Shown here piece after piece: positions 1 through 6,308 of a DNA stretch of 8,410 nt. Each line of letters begins with the position of its first letter. The first letter of the stretch is position 1. Both the position numbers and the translations under genes were made by a program. The notes beneath the pieces were generated by a model. That model was not told where the DNA came from and made no database searches. It worked only from the letters and a program-made list of their open reading frames with translations. The stretch spans positions 1 to 8,410 of the forward strand of contig CAMWKC010000082.1 in NCBI GenBank assembly GCA_947174735.1, read 5' to 3'. The DNA comes from an uncultured Porphyromonadaceae bacterium (GTDB lineage: Bacteria; Bacteroidota; Bacteroidia; Bacteroidales; Muribaculaceae).

Positions 1-76
1 CTACCTTTCCAAGGTTCTGAACGAAAGTTAAATTTCATGCTCCAGCCCTGAAAAAACTGACGATATTGTTGCAAGA

Positions 77-766
77 ATGAAGGAATCGTTTGCAGCTGCA
101 TATCCTCAGCAGGTGAGTACAATCCAGACATTTGGCACAGACAAGAAGTACTCTATGCGCAAACACTTTGCTGTTGACTTCGGCAGTGGTAAGCAAACAG
201 AGAAAATTGTTGACCATGCTATAAACGTACGCTCAGCCTTTAATAGTCCTTTCCGTCCTTTTGTTTTAGCTTCAACTTCAGTAGGTCAGGAGGGCCTTGA
301 CTTTCACTGGTATTGTCGTAAAATGATTCATTGGAACTTACCATCCAATCCACAAAACTTAGAACAGCGCGAAGGACGTATTAACCGTTATAAATGTCTC
401 TCCGTGAGGAGGAATGTTGCTAAGCTTTATCAAGATGTTTTCAAATGGGATGATATGTTTTGTAAGGCTGCAACTGAATTAAAGGGAAATAATTCAGAGA
501 TGATTCCATTCTGGTACTTACCGTTGAAAGATAAACGCTTCGAAGATATTAAGACCGAAAAGATAGAACGTATTGTACCGATGTACCCAATGAGTGAAGA
601 CGTATCGCGTTATAGTCGACTTATTAAAGTCCTTTCTCTTTATCGTCTCACTATGGGCCAACCACGCCAAGAGGAGTTGTTACAAATGCTTGAAGATAAA
701 ATATCTCCAGAGCAGATTAAGCAACTTTTGTTTGATTTGAGTCCATTTAGTAGAAATCAAAAATAA
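77..766 (+). CDS. C-terminal fragment of a defence-type SF2 (SNF2/DEAD-like) helicase, probably broken
   Basis: The product resembles the second RecA-like lobe and C-terminal tail of large superfamily 2 helicases often found in phage-defence islands. Motif V is visible as TSVGQEGLDF (residues about 67-76), followed by HWNLPSNP (85-92) and motif VI QREGRINRYK (97-106), whose arginines normally act in ATP hydrolysis. The tail YPMSEDVSRYSRLIKVLSLYRLTMGQPRQE (about 170-199) is also typical of this family. The Walker A and DEAD-box lobe is absent, so these 229 residues could not work as a helicase alone. The frame is open back to position 32 and those codons still look coding, but TAA at 29-31 interrupts it. 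ATG at 77 is the first usual start and has no ribosome-binding signal, so it may not be a true start. The gene looks more AT-rich than the genes to its right. It could be a pseudogene remnant, a split gene or a sequencing error; the family call is fairly secure, the intactness is not. Confidence 0.75.
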   Translation: MKESFAAAYPQQVSTIQTFGTDKKYSMRKHFAVDFGSGKQTEKIVDHAINVRSAFNSPFRPFVLASTSVGQEGLDFHWYCRKMIHWNLPSNPQNLEQREGRINRYKCLSVRRNVAKLYQDVFKWDDMFCKAATELKGNNSEMIPFWYLPLKDKRFEDIKTEKIERIVPMYPMSEDVSRYSRLIKVLSLYRLTMGQPRQEELLQMLEDKISPEQIKQLLFDLSPFSRNQK

Positions 767-874
767 GTCACAATACAAGAGACAATTAACAAGTAAAGAT
801 TGACATTTTGCTTTAGATTGGTACTCATATCATAAAAATCCTTCTGAACTCGAAATATGAAGTAATGATAAGAT

Positions 875-916
875 AAAACTGTATGTCTTGCCTTGAAAGG
901 CAAGACATACAGTTTT
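875..916. terminator. Long perfect hairpin, probable bidirectional terminator
   Basis: The arm AAAACTGTATGTCTTGCC (875-892) is exactly complementary to 899-916, with a six-base TTGAAA between them; the symmetry extends to 20 bp if the loop is counted as two bases. A-runs on one side and T-runs on the other make it usable in both directions. It lies between the rightward helicase fragment (108 bp after its stop) and the leftward barrel gene. The TAA stop of the barrel gene (917-915) lies at the edge of the hairpin, so the last codon of that operon is part of its own terminator. Confidence 0.8.
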
Positions 917-3077
917 ATTCCTTGGTGAGGCGGGAAGCGTCGGCATTCTTTTCGATGCGGGGTGAGCGGAAAGTTTTGCCGGAGTTGAAGTTGTAGGTGA
1001 GAGCGAGTTTAGCAGTGAGATAATTTTTGGACTGAGTCAGACGGTCGTAGCCTGAAGAGGTGGTGCGGATTTTATTTTTGCGTTGCAGCAGGTCTTCGAA
1101 GCTGAGGGATAAAGTCCAGCGTTTGCCAAACCGTTTCTGGATTGTCGGATTAAGATTGAGGATAGGGTAGATGGTGATGTTACCTATTCTCATTTTTGAG
1201 TTGTAGAAACAGTTAGCCGTGATGCTGAAGTCTTCGGGTAGTAGGAATGTGGTACTTACCACTAACCGCACATAGCCGAAGGTGTCGTAAGAATGGTTGG
1301 TTTCGAGCTGTTGGGAAGTGAGCACGTATGTAAGGCTTGAATAGAGAGTCCACCACTTTGTGAGTCTGAGAAAGCCGTCGCCGTGAATGAACATGTTGCG
1401 GTCTTTGCCTATATTGGCCCATGTGAGATACATTCGTTCAGGATAATCCGGGTCTGAGACGAACATCTGTCTTATGGGATTAGCCGTTTGCGAATAGCCG
1501 GTGGCAATGGTGAACCTTGAGGCAAGCACGAAATCGAGGCTTACAGCATTGGTAAAACTCGGCGTCAGCGAAGGATTACCGACACTGTAGGAATAGTCTG
1601 ATTCCTGCTTCACGACAGGATTCAGCGACTGAAATGACGGACGTCTGATGTTCCGATAATAGCCTAAAGCAGCCGTATAATCACCGCGTTCGGTAAGGTT
1701 GAACGCAATGTTGGCGTTCGGAAATAAATCAAATCCGTTATCTGAAACTGTACCGTTATGTTGAGCTCCGATATGGAAATATTCACCCCGTAAGCCGGCC
1801 TTGAATTTCCATCTTCCGGTCTGCGCGTTGGCCGAAGCATATACAGCAGCTATGTTCTCGTTGTAAGAATCATCATAATCATAAGCGGAGTTGGCAATCC
1901 ATAGGTTGTCGTCAAGATAATGATGTGATGATTTATACCATATATCGTTAAAAGTATATCGAGCACCGACAGTCATATTTAGTACCTGGCTGAACGACTT
2001 ACGCAAAGATAAGTCGGTGACGAATATGTTGTAGCGGTTGCTGTTATCAGTGGTGTAAACAGAGTCTTTAGGCATGTGACTCCAAGACATCATGTTGTCT
2101 TCATCCACAGATGAATGTTGGTAATTGTAGGTGGAAATCAGTTTCACTACCGAACCTTCATCATCAAGAGAATGTGACCAGTTGAAAGTCGCGTTAAAGT
2201 TATGGAAGCGGTCGTGGTTTGCATAATTGCCGTAGGTCATGCCTGCTGACTCAGCTCCTATGTAGGCTTCTGTCCGGGAATCGGAAATGTGATGTGTCCT
2301 GTCTGAATTGTAATCAAACTGAAGGCCGAGGCGGTCCGAGTCAGATGGGTCGAAGAATACAGCTGCCATAAAATTCCCTTGTAAGCTTTTGTTTTTGGAG
2401 TGTGACACACCGTCAAGGCTTAGTGCTTCGGCTGCGTTTGTGGAGTGTGGGTATAAAGTATAGCGGTCGGAGGGACTGCCGTTGAGGTTACCGCTGATAT
2501 TCGCTGTCCATTTTCCACTGTGTAGACTTACATTAGCAAAGGGATTGTACCACTGTTTGTATTTTCCTGCGGTTATATTCATACCTGCTGACCCGCTGAT
2601 GCCGTCAACACGTCTACGCTTTAGGTTTATACGGATTACACCGCCTGCTGAGTCTGCACTATATTCAGCACCGGCTTTGGGAATTATCTCGATAGTGGCT
2701 ATGTCTGACGATCTGATAGTCTTCAGATATGTCATAAGCTGACTGCCCGACATATTGATTTTACGGTCGTCGATATAAACTGCTGTGCCGCTTTGTCCGT
2801 AAATGGAGAGCGCATCGTCAGTAGCCCATACCCCCGGCGCAGTCTTAAGCAATTCCTGTACATCTTTGCCGGCTGATAAAGTATTAGCTGCAACATTGAG
2901 CACGATACGGTCAGCCTCTCTTCTGACAAGCGGTGTTTCAACCACCAATTCGCTAAGAGCCGTGACAGACAGGTCAGCTAATGAATCTGTGTCAGACACA
3001 TAGCTGTTACTCTCCTGAGCTTTTAAAGCTGGTGAGAATAAAGACAAAATTATAATATGGAATAATAACTGTTTCAT
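915..3077 (-). CDS. TonB-dependent-receptor-like outer-membrane beta-barrel protein (OMP_b-brl_3 type)
   Basis: A 720-residue outer-membrane protein. Residues 1-20 form a signal peptide (hydrophobic IIILSLFSPALKA, likely cleavage after A20). A TonB-receptor plug domain lies at about 43-152, with DVQELLKTAPGVW (72-84), VYIDDRKINMSG (100-111) and IEIIPKAGAEYSADSAGGVIRINLK (129-153), all typical of the family. The rest is a series of amphipathic strands rich in Tyr, Asn and Ser, ending with a strand near LTAKLALTYNFN and a polar tail of about 20 residues. Many relatives begin with a carboxypeptidase-regulatory-like domain; none is present here, so this is a short form. No SusD partner is adjacent, which argues against an ordinary glycan-uptake pair. 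Its ATG overlaps the stop of the upstream lipoprotein gene (ATGA, 3077-3074), so the two should be translationally coupled. Probable role: TonB-driven import, or signal-linked transport under the neighbouring two-component system; the substrate is unknown. Confidence 0.88.
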   Translation of the reverse strand: MKQLLFHIIILSLFSPALKAQESNSYVSDTDSLADLSVTALSELVVETPLVRREADRIVLNVAANTLSAGKDVQELLKTAPGVWATDDALSIYGQSGTAVYIDDRKINMSGSQLMTYLKTIRSSDIATIEIIPKAGAEYSADSAGGVIRINLKRRRVDGISGSAGMNITAGKYKQWYNPFANVSLHSGKWTANISGNLNGSPSDRYTLYPHSTNAAEALSLDGVSHSKNKSLQGNFMAAVFFDPSDSDRLGLQFDYNSDRTHHISDSRTEAYIGAESAGMTYGNYANHDRFHNFNATFNWSHSLDDEGSVVKLISTYNYQHSSVDEDNMMSWSHMPKDSVYTTDNSNRYNIFVTDLSLRKSFSQVLNMTVGARYTFNDIWYKSSHHYLDDNLWIANSAYDYDDSYNENIAAVYASANAQTGRWKFKAGLRGEYFHIGAQHNGTVSDNGFDLFPNANIAFNLTERGDYTAALGYYRNIRRPSFQSLNPVVKQESDYSYSVGNPSLTPSFTNAVSLDFVLASRFTIATGYSQTANPIRQMFVSDPDYPERMYLTWANIGKDRNMFIHGDGFLRLTKWWTLYSSLTYVLTSQQLETNHSYDTFGYVRLVVSTTFLLPEDFSITANCFYNSKMRIGNITIYPILNLNPTIQKRFGKRWTLSLSFEDLLQRKNKIRTTSSGYDRLTQSKNYLTAKLALTYNFNSGKTFRSPRIEKNADASRLTKE

Positions 3078-3814
3078 TTTCTTCTGTTTTTTTGTTCCTG
3101 ACCGATTTTATAGTTTGAGAAAGCAAGTTTGCGATGGTCGTTGATTAAACATGACCAGAATTCCACATCACGTTCATAGTCTTTCAGTTCGTGTTTAAAA
3201 AATGCCCATCTGCATGAAGGCGGTAAATTTATTTTCCGCGTGGTTTTCGTATGGGATTGGAATACGAATATCTGTGCTATGGGTTCATCGCCGTAGTCAT
3301 AAAAATCGACAACAAGTACCCGCTGTTTCTTCCGGTCGAAATATGTGTAGGTGTACATCTCCGTCGGCTGTCTGTTCCATTTCTCTACATCGTCCTCATA
3401 CATCCACATAGTGAAAGGATTTTCATCATCAAGAGATGATGACAGAGACGATGGTCTTGTCAGTTTTATGTCTCCTTTCGGCCTGACGAACATGGTCTGC
3501 ATATAAGGCGTATAGAAAAGTATCTCGGCGCTGTCGAGACGGGCGGTGTGCAATATGTCGGATAAGAATTTGTCCAGACCGGGATACTTCGCAAGCGAGT
3601 CAGCAGAAGAGATTATCGTCAGCGGATCGGGTATCAGCACGTTGCCGAATGTCATACGATAAGTGGTATCACGGTCGATAATCTGTCCGTAGTAATTACT
3701 GATGTGCCAGTCACGGTCAGCGAATACGAGTCCTTTGCGGGTGCTACAGCTGGCGAACAGAAACAGAAGTCCCGGTATAATCAGCAGTTGTTTTAATGAT
3801 AGTGAAGTTTTCAT
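3074..3814 (-). CDS. Lipoprotein of unknown function, first gene of the lipoprotein-barrel operon
   Basis: A 246-residue protein with a lipoprotein signal: hydrophobic LLIIPGLLFLFASC with the predicted lipidated cysteine at residue 23. The residues after it (STRKG) are basic rather than the acidic run that sends Bacteroidetes lipoproteins to the cell surface, so attachment facing the periplasm is more likely. I recognise no domain. Visible segments include YYGQIIDRDTTYRMTFG (41-57), an acidic patch DDENPFTMWMYEDDVEKW (129-146), and a strand-rich stretch with repeated aromatics, MYTYTYFDRKKQRVLVVDFYDYG (153-175). The C-terminus is strongly basic (QKNRRK). The GLPGLI motif found in some lipoproteins beside this class of barrel was not seen. 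The start at 3814 puts the signal peptide right at the N-terminus and lies 27 bases from a good -7 box. Its partner is presumably the barrel encoded immediately downstream with a 4-bp overlap. Confidence 0.8.
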   Translation of the reverse strand: MKTSLSLKQLLIIPGLLFLFASCSTRKGLVFADRDWHISNYYGQIIDRDTTYRMTFGNVLIPDPLTIISSADSLAKYPGLDKFLSDILHTARLDSAEILFYTPYMQTMFVRPKGDIKLTRPSSLSSSLDDENPFTMWMYEDDVEKWNRQPTEMYTYTYFDRKKQRVLVVDFYDYGDEPIAQIFVFQSHTKTTRKINLPPSCRWAFFKHELKDYERDVEFWSCLINDHRKLAFSNYKIGQEQKNRRK

Positions 3815-3838
3815 AGAAGTGTTTGATTAGTTACCTGC

Positions 3839-3848
3839 TGCAAAATTA
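3839..3848 (-). promoter_or_regulatory. Probable -7 promoter box of the lipoprotein-barrel operon
   Basis: Read on the minus strand this is TAATTTTGCA, matching the Bacteroidetes -7 consensus TAnnTTTG. It predicts a transcript start near 3834-3837 and a leader of about 20 bases before the ATG at 3814. No TTTG -33 element lies at the usual 19-21 bp upstream; that place is taken by the first GTCTTAG repeat (3869-3875), 20 bp away, as expected where a bound activator substitutes for the -33 contact. Confidence 0.6.
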
Positions 3849-3865
3849 TCTTACATATCCCTTCG

Positions 3866-3906
3866 GTAGTCTTAGCTGTGTCTCCTTTAGTCTTAGTTAG
3901 TCTTAG
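3866..3906. promoter_or_regulatory. Phased direct repeats in the divergent promoter region, candidate response-regulator operator
   Basis: TAGTCTTAG occurs at 3867-3875, 3888-3896 and 3898-3906; the last two belong to a perfect 10-bp tandem copy of TTAGTCTTAG (3887-3896 and 3897-3906). A degenerate fourth unit with the GTCT core starts at 3880. GTCT cores therefore begin at 3869, 3880, 3890 and 3900, spaced 11, 10 and 10 bp, on one face of the helix. OmpR/PhoB-type regulators bind tandem direct half-sites with this spacing, and one is encoded next door. That this regulator binds here is inference. Confidence 0.6.
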
Positions 3907-3934
3907 TTGGGAGATGAAGTAAGGTAAAATTGAG

Positions 3935-3944
3935 TAATTTTGCA
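3935..3944 (+). promoter_or_regulatory. Probable -7 promoter box of the kinase-regulator operon
   Basis: TAATTTTGCA, identical over ten bases to the box driving the opposite operon and pointing outward. The core TAnnTTTG ends at 3942, four bases before the ATG at 3947, so the predicted transcript start falls at or next to the start codon. No -33 TTTG is found at the normal distance; the nearest GTCTTAG repeat ends 28 bp upstream, farther away than on the other side. Confidence 0.55.
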
Positions 3945-3946
3945 TC

Positions 3947-5269
3947 ATGCAACGCTTCAAAACAATCACTGTTATCTGTCTGACGGCCATTTTTCTTCTG
4001 GTCGCCGGCAACGTATGGTATCTATACGGACTTTATGATACGATAAAGACTCAGGCTATCCGCACTGTTACCGAATGTGTGCGTCGTGCCGATATACTCG
4101 AGATAATTACCCGGATTAACGGTTCTTCTTCATTAGGTAGCGATGATTCATTTATTAAACTGACATTGATAGTCGAAGGTGAGAAGACACCGGAGGGAGG
4201 ATATGATTATCCGAATATTCTCGGAAGACTCGGACAGACAATGAGCGGATATTTTCATATAATAGAAAAGTCAGATACTCTGATAGGCGATAGGAATTAC
4301 GTCATACTTGACAGTATATTCAATAAAGAACTGAATAACGCAGGACTTTACCCGCGTGAGGCTATGATATGTCCTTTTACAGAAAAAGCCTCCGAACGTA
4401 AGAATATGTGGTCGGTTGATTTTTCACTGTCCGAGGGTCAGGAACCGGTGTACACAGCTTATTTCAGTGCGCTTAACGGTTATGTGCTGCGTCAGATGTC
4501 AGGCATAATAGGTACGTCGGCCGCTATTCTTGTTCTTACTGGTTTTCTGATATGGTATCTTTTACATAGTGTCGGTAAGCTACGCACTATAGAGCAGATG
4601 AAAGACGACTTCACACACAACATGACTCACGAACTGAAGACGCCCGTGGCTGTGGCTTACTCGGCAGCTGATTCCATGCTGCGTTATTATGATCAGAGTG
4701 ACGAGGCAAGAAACAGACATTTCCTGAAGATTATAATGCAGCGTCTGAGTTTTCTGTCGGGAATGATTGAAAATATCCTGTCTATGAGTATGGAGCGTTT
4801 CAAGACAATGAAACTGAATATCGAATCCGTAGAACTCAGACCGCTTGTGACCGAGATTGTGGGAATGTCCGAGCTGAAAGCTACTAAACCTATAACGATA
4901 ACCACGGATATTCCCGACGGTCTTACTGTTATGGCTGACCCGCTGCATCTCGGCAATGTTATTTCGAACCTTATTGACAATGCTGTCAAATATTCAGGCG
5001 ATTCGGTGGCTATTGCCATTACAGCCAATTCTGGTAAAATATCTGTTTCAGATAACGGAATCGGTATAGAGAAAGAGAATATACCGTATATCTTCGATAA
5101 GTTCTACCGTGTCGCTTCAGGTGACCGTTATGAAGCAGGCGGTTACGGACTCGGACTTTTTTATGTCAGACAGATTACGGAATTGCTTGGCTGGACTGTA
5201 GATGTCAGCAGCAGGCCCGGTGAAGGAAGTGTTTTTACGATTAAATTCAGAAATGATGAAAAAAGATAA
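3947..5269 (+). CDS. Membrane sensor histidine kinase without a HAMP domain
   Basis: A 440-residue kinase. Transmembrane helix 1 spans about 7-29 and helix 2 about 187-209, enclosing a periplasmic sensor domain of roughly 155 residues that I do not recognise. The dimerisation and phosphorylation box DFTHNMTHELKTP (221-233) carries the predicted phospho-accepting His228. The ATPase domain follows, with N box NVISNLIDNAVKYS (337-350), G1 box DNGIGIE (369-375), F box YIFDKFYR (381-388) and G2 box GGYGLGL (398-404). All catalytic motifs are intact. Only about ten residues separate helix 2 from the dimerisation helix, leaving no room for a HAMP domain. The start is well fixed: TAA at 3935-3937 closes the frame upstream, and MQRFK directly precedes helix 1. 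No Shine-Dalgarno sequence is visible. It should phosphorylate the regulator encoded in the overlapping downstream gene. Confidence 0.93.
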   Translation: MQRFKTITVICLTAIFLLVAGNVWYLYGLYDTIKTQAIRTVTECVRRADILEIITRINGSSSLGSDDSFIKLTLIVEGEKTPEGGYDYPNILGRLGQTMSGYFHIIEKSDTLIGDRNYVILDSIFNKELNNAGLYPREAMICPFTEKASERKNMWSVDFSLSEGQEPVYTAYFSALNGYVLRQMSGIIGTSAAILVLTGFLIWYLLHSVGKLRTIEQMKDDFTHNMTHELKTPVAVAYSAADSMLRYYDQSDEARNRHFLKIIMQRLSFLSGMIENILSMSMERFKTMKLNIESVELRPLVTEIVGMSELKATKPITITTDIPDGLTVMADPLHLGNVISNLIDNAVKYSGDSVAIAITANSGKISVSDNGIGIEKENIPYIFDKFYRVASGDRYEAGGYGLGLFYVRQITELLGWTVDVSSRPGEGSVFTIKFRNDEKR

Positions 5270-5942
5270 GGTACTTCTTGTTGAAGATGACTCGACGCTG
5301 TCGTTTATTGTTGAAGATGCCTTGACCCGCGAGGGGTTCGAGGTGGTGTGTGCCGCCAACGGAGAGACAGGTCTTAAACTTTTTCAGTCCGTACAGCCTG
5401 AGGTTATTGTGGCTGATGTGATGATGCCCCGTATGGATGGTTTCGAGATGGTGCGTCGGATAAGGCTTAGCGCTCCGTCGGTACCTGTGTTGTTTCTTAC
5501 GGCGCGTACGGCACTTGATGATGTGGTCAGAGGTTTTGAACTCGGTGCTAATGACTACATACGCAAGCCGTTTCAGATTCTTGAACTTGTGGTCCGTATA
5601 AAAGCACTGTTGAAAAGAAAAAACAGAGGTGGGGTCGAGGATGCACAACTTACTGTCGGTGATTGTTCTCTTGATTTTTCTTCTCAGCAACTTACGATAG
5701 GTAAAAATGTAATCGGCTTGTCACATACCGAAGCTGTGATTGTTGACGAACTGTTTCGCCACCCTAATGAAGTTGTGGAAGCTAAGACACTAATGTATCG
5801 GATATGGCAGAACGACGATTATAATAACCTTAACCGTCTGCACGGCTTCATATACAAGATACGTAAGTATCTGTCAGCGTCTGTTACGACTGAACTTATA
5901 AATGTGCGCGGTATAGGTTATAAGCTTACTGTACGGGTCTGA
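5253..5942 (+). CDS. OmpR/PhoB-family response regulator
   Basis: A 229-residue regulator when started at ATG 5253. The receiver domain (about 5-122) has the acidic pocket E11-D12-D13, predicted phosphorylated Asp55 in VADVMMPRMDGF, switch Thr83 in FLTART and conserved Lys105 in RKPF. The C-terminal winged-helix DNA-binding domain (about 133-229) shows LSHTEAVIVDELFRHPNEVV, the recognition-helix region NLNRLHGFIYKIRKYL and the wing INVRGIGYKL. The frame is open back to ATG 5202, but 5253 (or 5256, the second of two adjacent Met codons) puts the first receiver strand at its normal distance from the N-terminus. The gene overlaps the end of the kinase gene by 17 bp, indicating coupled translation. 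Likely role: DNA-binding output of the adjacent kinase, acting on the divergent promoters at 3839-3944. Confidence 0.93.
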   Translation: MMKKDKVLLVEDDSTLSFIVEDALTREGFEVVCAANGETGLKLFQSVQPEVIVADVMMPRMDGFEMVRRIRLSAPSVPVLFLTARTALDDVVRGFELGANDYIRKPFQILELVVRIKALLKRKNRGGVEDAQLTVGDCSLDFSSQQLTIGKNVIGLSHTEAVIVDELFRHPNEVVEAKTLMYRIWQNDDYNNLNRLHGFIYKIRKYLSASVTTELINVRGIGYKLTVRV

Positions 5943-5952
5943 CAGACTTTTT
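5937..5952 (+). terminator. Weak possible terminator at the end of the response-regulator gene
   Basis: GTCT-GAC-AGAC forms a 4-bp stem with a three-base loop and is followed at once by five T residues (5948-5952). The TGA stop (5940-5942) lies in the loop region. The stem is short, so termination may be inefficient and some transcripts could run on toward ompA. Confidence 0.3.
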
Positions 5953-6030
5953 ATATACTATTCAGGGTAATTTTTAGGACCGATTGAGTCGGAAAACTTA
6001 TAAAATCGTGCAGTGTGTGCTGAATTGATT

Positions 6031-6068
6031 AAAAAAATTAAGAAAAAACAGATAAAATTTTATTAAAA
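6031..6068. promoter_or_regulatory. Phased A-tracts, predicted intrinsically curved DNA
   Basis: A-runs lie at 6031-6037, 6043-6048, 6054-6057 (within AAAATTTT) and 6065-6068. Their centres are about 11.5, 10 and 11 bp apart, close to one helical turn, so their small bends should add up. Such curves often sit upstream of strong promoters or bind nucleoid proteins. The site is about 240-280 bp before the ompA start, so a direct role at its promoter is uncertain. Confidence 0.4.
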
Positions 6069-6246
6069 TTATAATGTTGAGAATCAATAATATAATAGAT
6101 TTAAGAATAAAAAAACATCACATTTATTAACAAAATCAGAACTTTTTTTTGATTTAGTCATTATATAGACAGATGACAATCTTAAATGATGGAAATGATA
6201 AAAAAGAATAAAACGTATTGCTTCATTATTCCACATAGGGGTTGTT

Positions 6247-6284
6247 ATTAAAATGTGTTTTTGGAGCTTATCCTCCATTTTAAT
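6247..6284 (+). repeat. 9-bp inverted repeat just upstream of ompA
   Basis: ATTAAAATG (6247-6255) is exactly complementary to CATTTTAAT (6276-6284) across a 20-base gap. Inside the gap a competing 5-bp stem, TGGAG (6262-6266) with CTCCA (6273-6277), could form instead. The repeat ends 24 bases before the ompA ATG. If transcribed, it could be a leader stem-loop affecting mRNA stability; if not, it could be an operator. Such AT-rich repeats also occur by chance. Confidence 0.35.
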
Positions 6285-6308
6285 TTAAGCTAAACCAATT
6301 TTAAAACT

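Larger units (their letters stand above)
5943..6308. other. 366-bp AT-rich intergenic region upstream of ompA
   Basis: No gene is supported here. It holds the weak terminator-like hairpin at its left end, a row of phased A-tracts (6031-6068), long A and T runs (A7 at 6109-6115, T8 at 6143-6150), and a 9-bp inverted repeat close to ompA (6247-6255 with 6276-6284). I found no full TAnnTTTG promoter. The nearest weak candidates are TAGATTTA (6096-6103) and TAATTTAA (6281-6288), the latter 17 bp after a TTTG at 6260-6263; neither has the usual spacing. A long regulatory or leader region would fit a highly expressed outer-membrane protein gene. Confidence 0.6.

Noticed and set aside
800..830. TTGACA at 800-805 as a sigma-70-like promoter
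   Set aside because: No -10 element lies at 16-18 bp, Bacteroidetes promoters use TTTG/TAnnTTTG instead, and no rightward gene follows before the hairpin.
2482..2742. 86-codon plus-strand open frame inside the barrel gene
   Set aside because: It lies wholly antisense to the well-supported barrel gene, has no family resemblance and no promoter or start signal.
4580..5028. Two overlapping minus-strand open frames of 122 and 111 codons opposite the kinase
   Set aside because: Both are antisense to intact kinase motifs, and their translations look like low-complexity reversals of the coding strand.
5202..5252. Upstream ATG extending the response regulator by 17 residues
   Set aside because: The extra residues are just another frame of the kinase C-terminal coding region; the receiver domain begins normally at the Met pair at 5253-5258.
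5247..5690. 147-codon minus-strand open frame opposite the response regulator
   Set aside because: It is antisense to the receiver domain, has no recognisable motif and no start context.
5977..5997. CCGA-TTGAG-TCGG as a terminator for the regulator gene
   Set aside because: The stem is only four pairs and is followed by A rather than T residues on the plus strand.
6084..6278. 64-codon minus-strand open frame in the spacer before ompA
   Set aside because: Composition simply mirrors AT-rich DNA (runs of Phe, Leu, Lys and Tyr); there is no domain, and it would run against ompA in its regulatory region.
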